5,832 nucleotides of DNA from Rhodocyclaceae bacterium (GTDB lineage Bacteria > Pseudomonadota > Gammaproteobacteria > Burkholderiales > Rhodocyclaceae): assembly GCA_030689585.1 (NCBI GenBank), contig JAUYFZ010000030.1, positions 1-5,832 of the forward strand. The letters run 5' to 3'. Of this stretch, positions 5,720-5,832 are shown one piece after another. A model generated the notes under the pieces. The model was not told the origin of the DNA. It saw nothing but the letters and a program-made list of their open reading frames with translations, and searched no databases. Both the position numbers and the translations under genes were made by a program. Numbering within the stretch: the stretch's first letter is position 1; each line of letters starts with the position of its first letter.

Positions 5720-5832
5720 TTGGCTCTATGCGGTTTGTAGTGGGTGACATGCCATATCGCTGACATGACAGTCTCCCTCCCCTTCAAGGGGAGGACATGA
5801 CAGTCTCCCTCCCCTTCAAGGGGAGGGTTGGG
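5720..5832 (-). repeat. Right copy of the interspersed repeat (arm type B), inverted; runs off the window
   Basis: Positions 5720-5785 are the exact reverse complement of 159-224, covering the unique arm and the first half of the core hairpin. The core hairpin (CCCTCCCC-TTCAA-GGGGAGG) is present twice because of a tandem duplication, and the copy then continues as GGGTTGGG to the window edge. By comparison with the other copies, a run such as TGGGGATGGGG should follow outside. It lies downstream of metK and could form a 3' hairpin on that transcript, but has no terminator U-run. Confidence 0.9.
5762..5825 (+). repeat. 32-bp tandem duplication, two exact copies
   Basis: The unit starts GACATGACAGTCTCCC and ends CAAGGGGAG. 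The copies lie at 5762-5793 and 5794-5825 and are identical. The left repeat (131-224) has only one copy of the corresponding segment, so the duplication is specific to this site, or is an assembly artefact at a contig end. Confidence 0.9.

Noticed and set aside
5431..5787. A 118-codon minus-strand open frame whose N-terminus (GRETVMSAIWHVTHYKPHRAN) recurs in an open frame at 94-300
   Set aside because: The shared peptide comes only from the 66-bp inverted repeat; the rest is antisense to metK in one case and out of frame with the PAS gene in the other. It is not a conserved gene.
131..5832. A composite transposon carrying the block as cargo
   Set aside because: The block holds alaS and metK, which are essential housekeeping genes, there is no transposase, and the flanking repeats are of the short interspersed palindromic kind.

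Overview
The window looks like the chromosome of a beta- or gammaproteobacterium. MetK, AlaS and the thioredoxin-like [2Fe-2S] ferredoxin all have the residues and lengths usual in that group, but no marker narrows it further. It holds one partial gene and four complete ones. Three loci carry repeats built on the same C/G-rich core.

Layout: (1) 3-218, the 3' end of a DUF559 endonuclease-like gene whose last ~29 codons lie inside a repeat. (2) 194-1216, an HTH-PAS-PAS protein whose first ~10 codons lie in the same repeat. (3) 1213-1521, the ferredoxin, coupled to the PAS gene by an ATGA overlap. (4) 1526-1715, a 190-bp palindromic MITE-like element that fills the gap between the convergent ferredoxin and alaS genes. 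(5) 1716-4316, alaS on the minus strand. (6) 4317-4521, a 205-bp divergent spacer with a candidate metK promoter and a strongly self-complementary leader. (7) 4522-5703, metK. (8) 5720-5832, an inverted copy of the left repeat, 66 bp identical, with a 32-bp tandem duplication running up to the window end.

How the genes relate: the PAS protein and ferredoxin probably form a two-gene operon, which suggests a redox or energy sensor paired with an electron carrier, but no output domain is visible. AlaS (tRNA-Ala charging) and MetK (S-adenosylmethionine synthesis) are housekeeping enzymes that happen to be divergent neighbours; I see no functional link. There are no tRNA or rRNA genes, CRISPR arrays or transposase genes.

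The two leads most worth following are the metK leader, where competing pairings could hide or expose the ribosome binding site, and the repeat system, which supplies coding sequence to two genes, fills a convergent junction with G-quadruplex-prone palindromes, and brackets the four-gene block in inverted orientation. Both come from reading the sequence by eye; no folding or database search was run.
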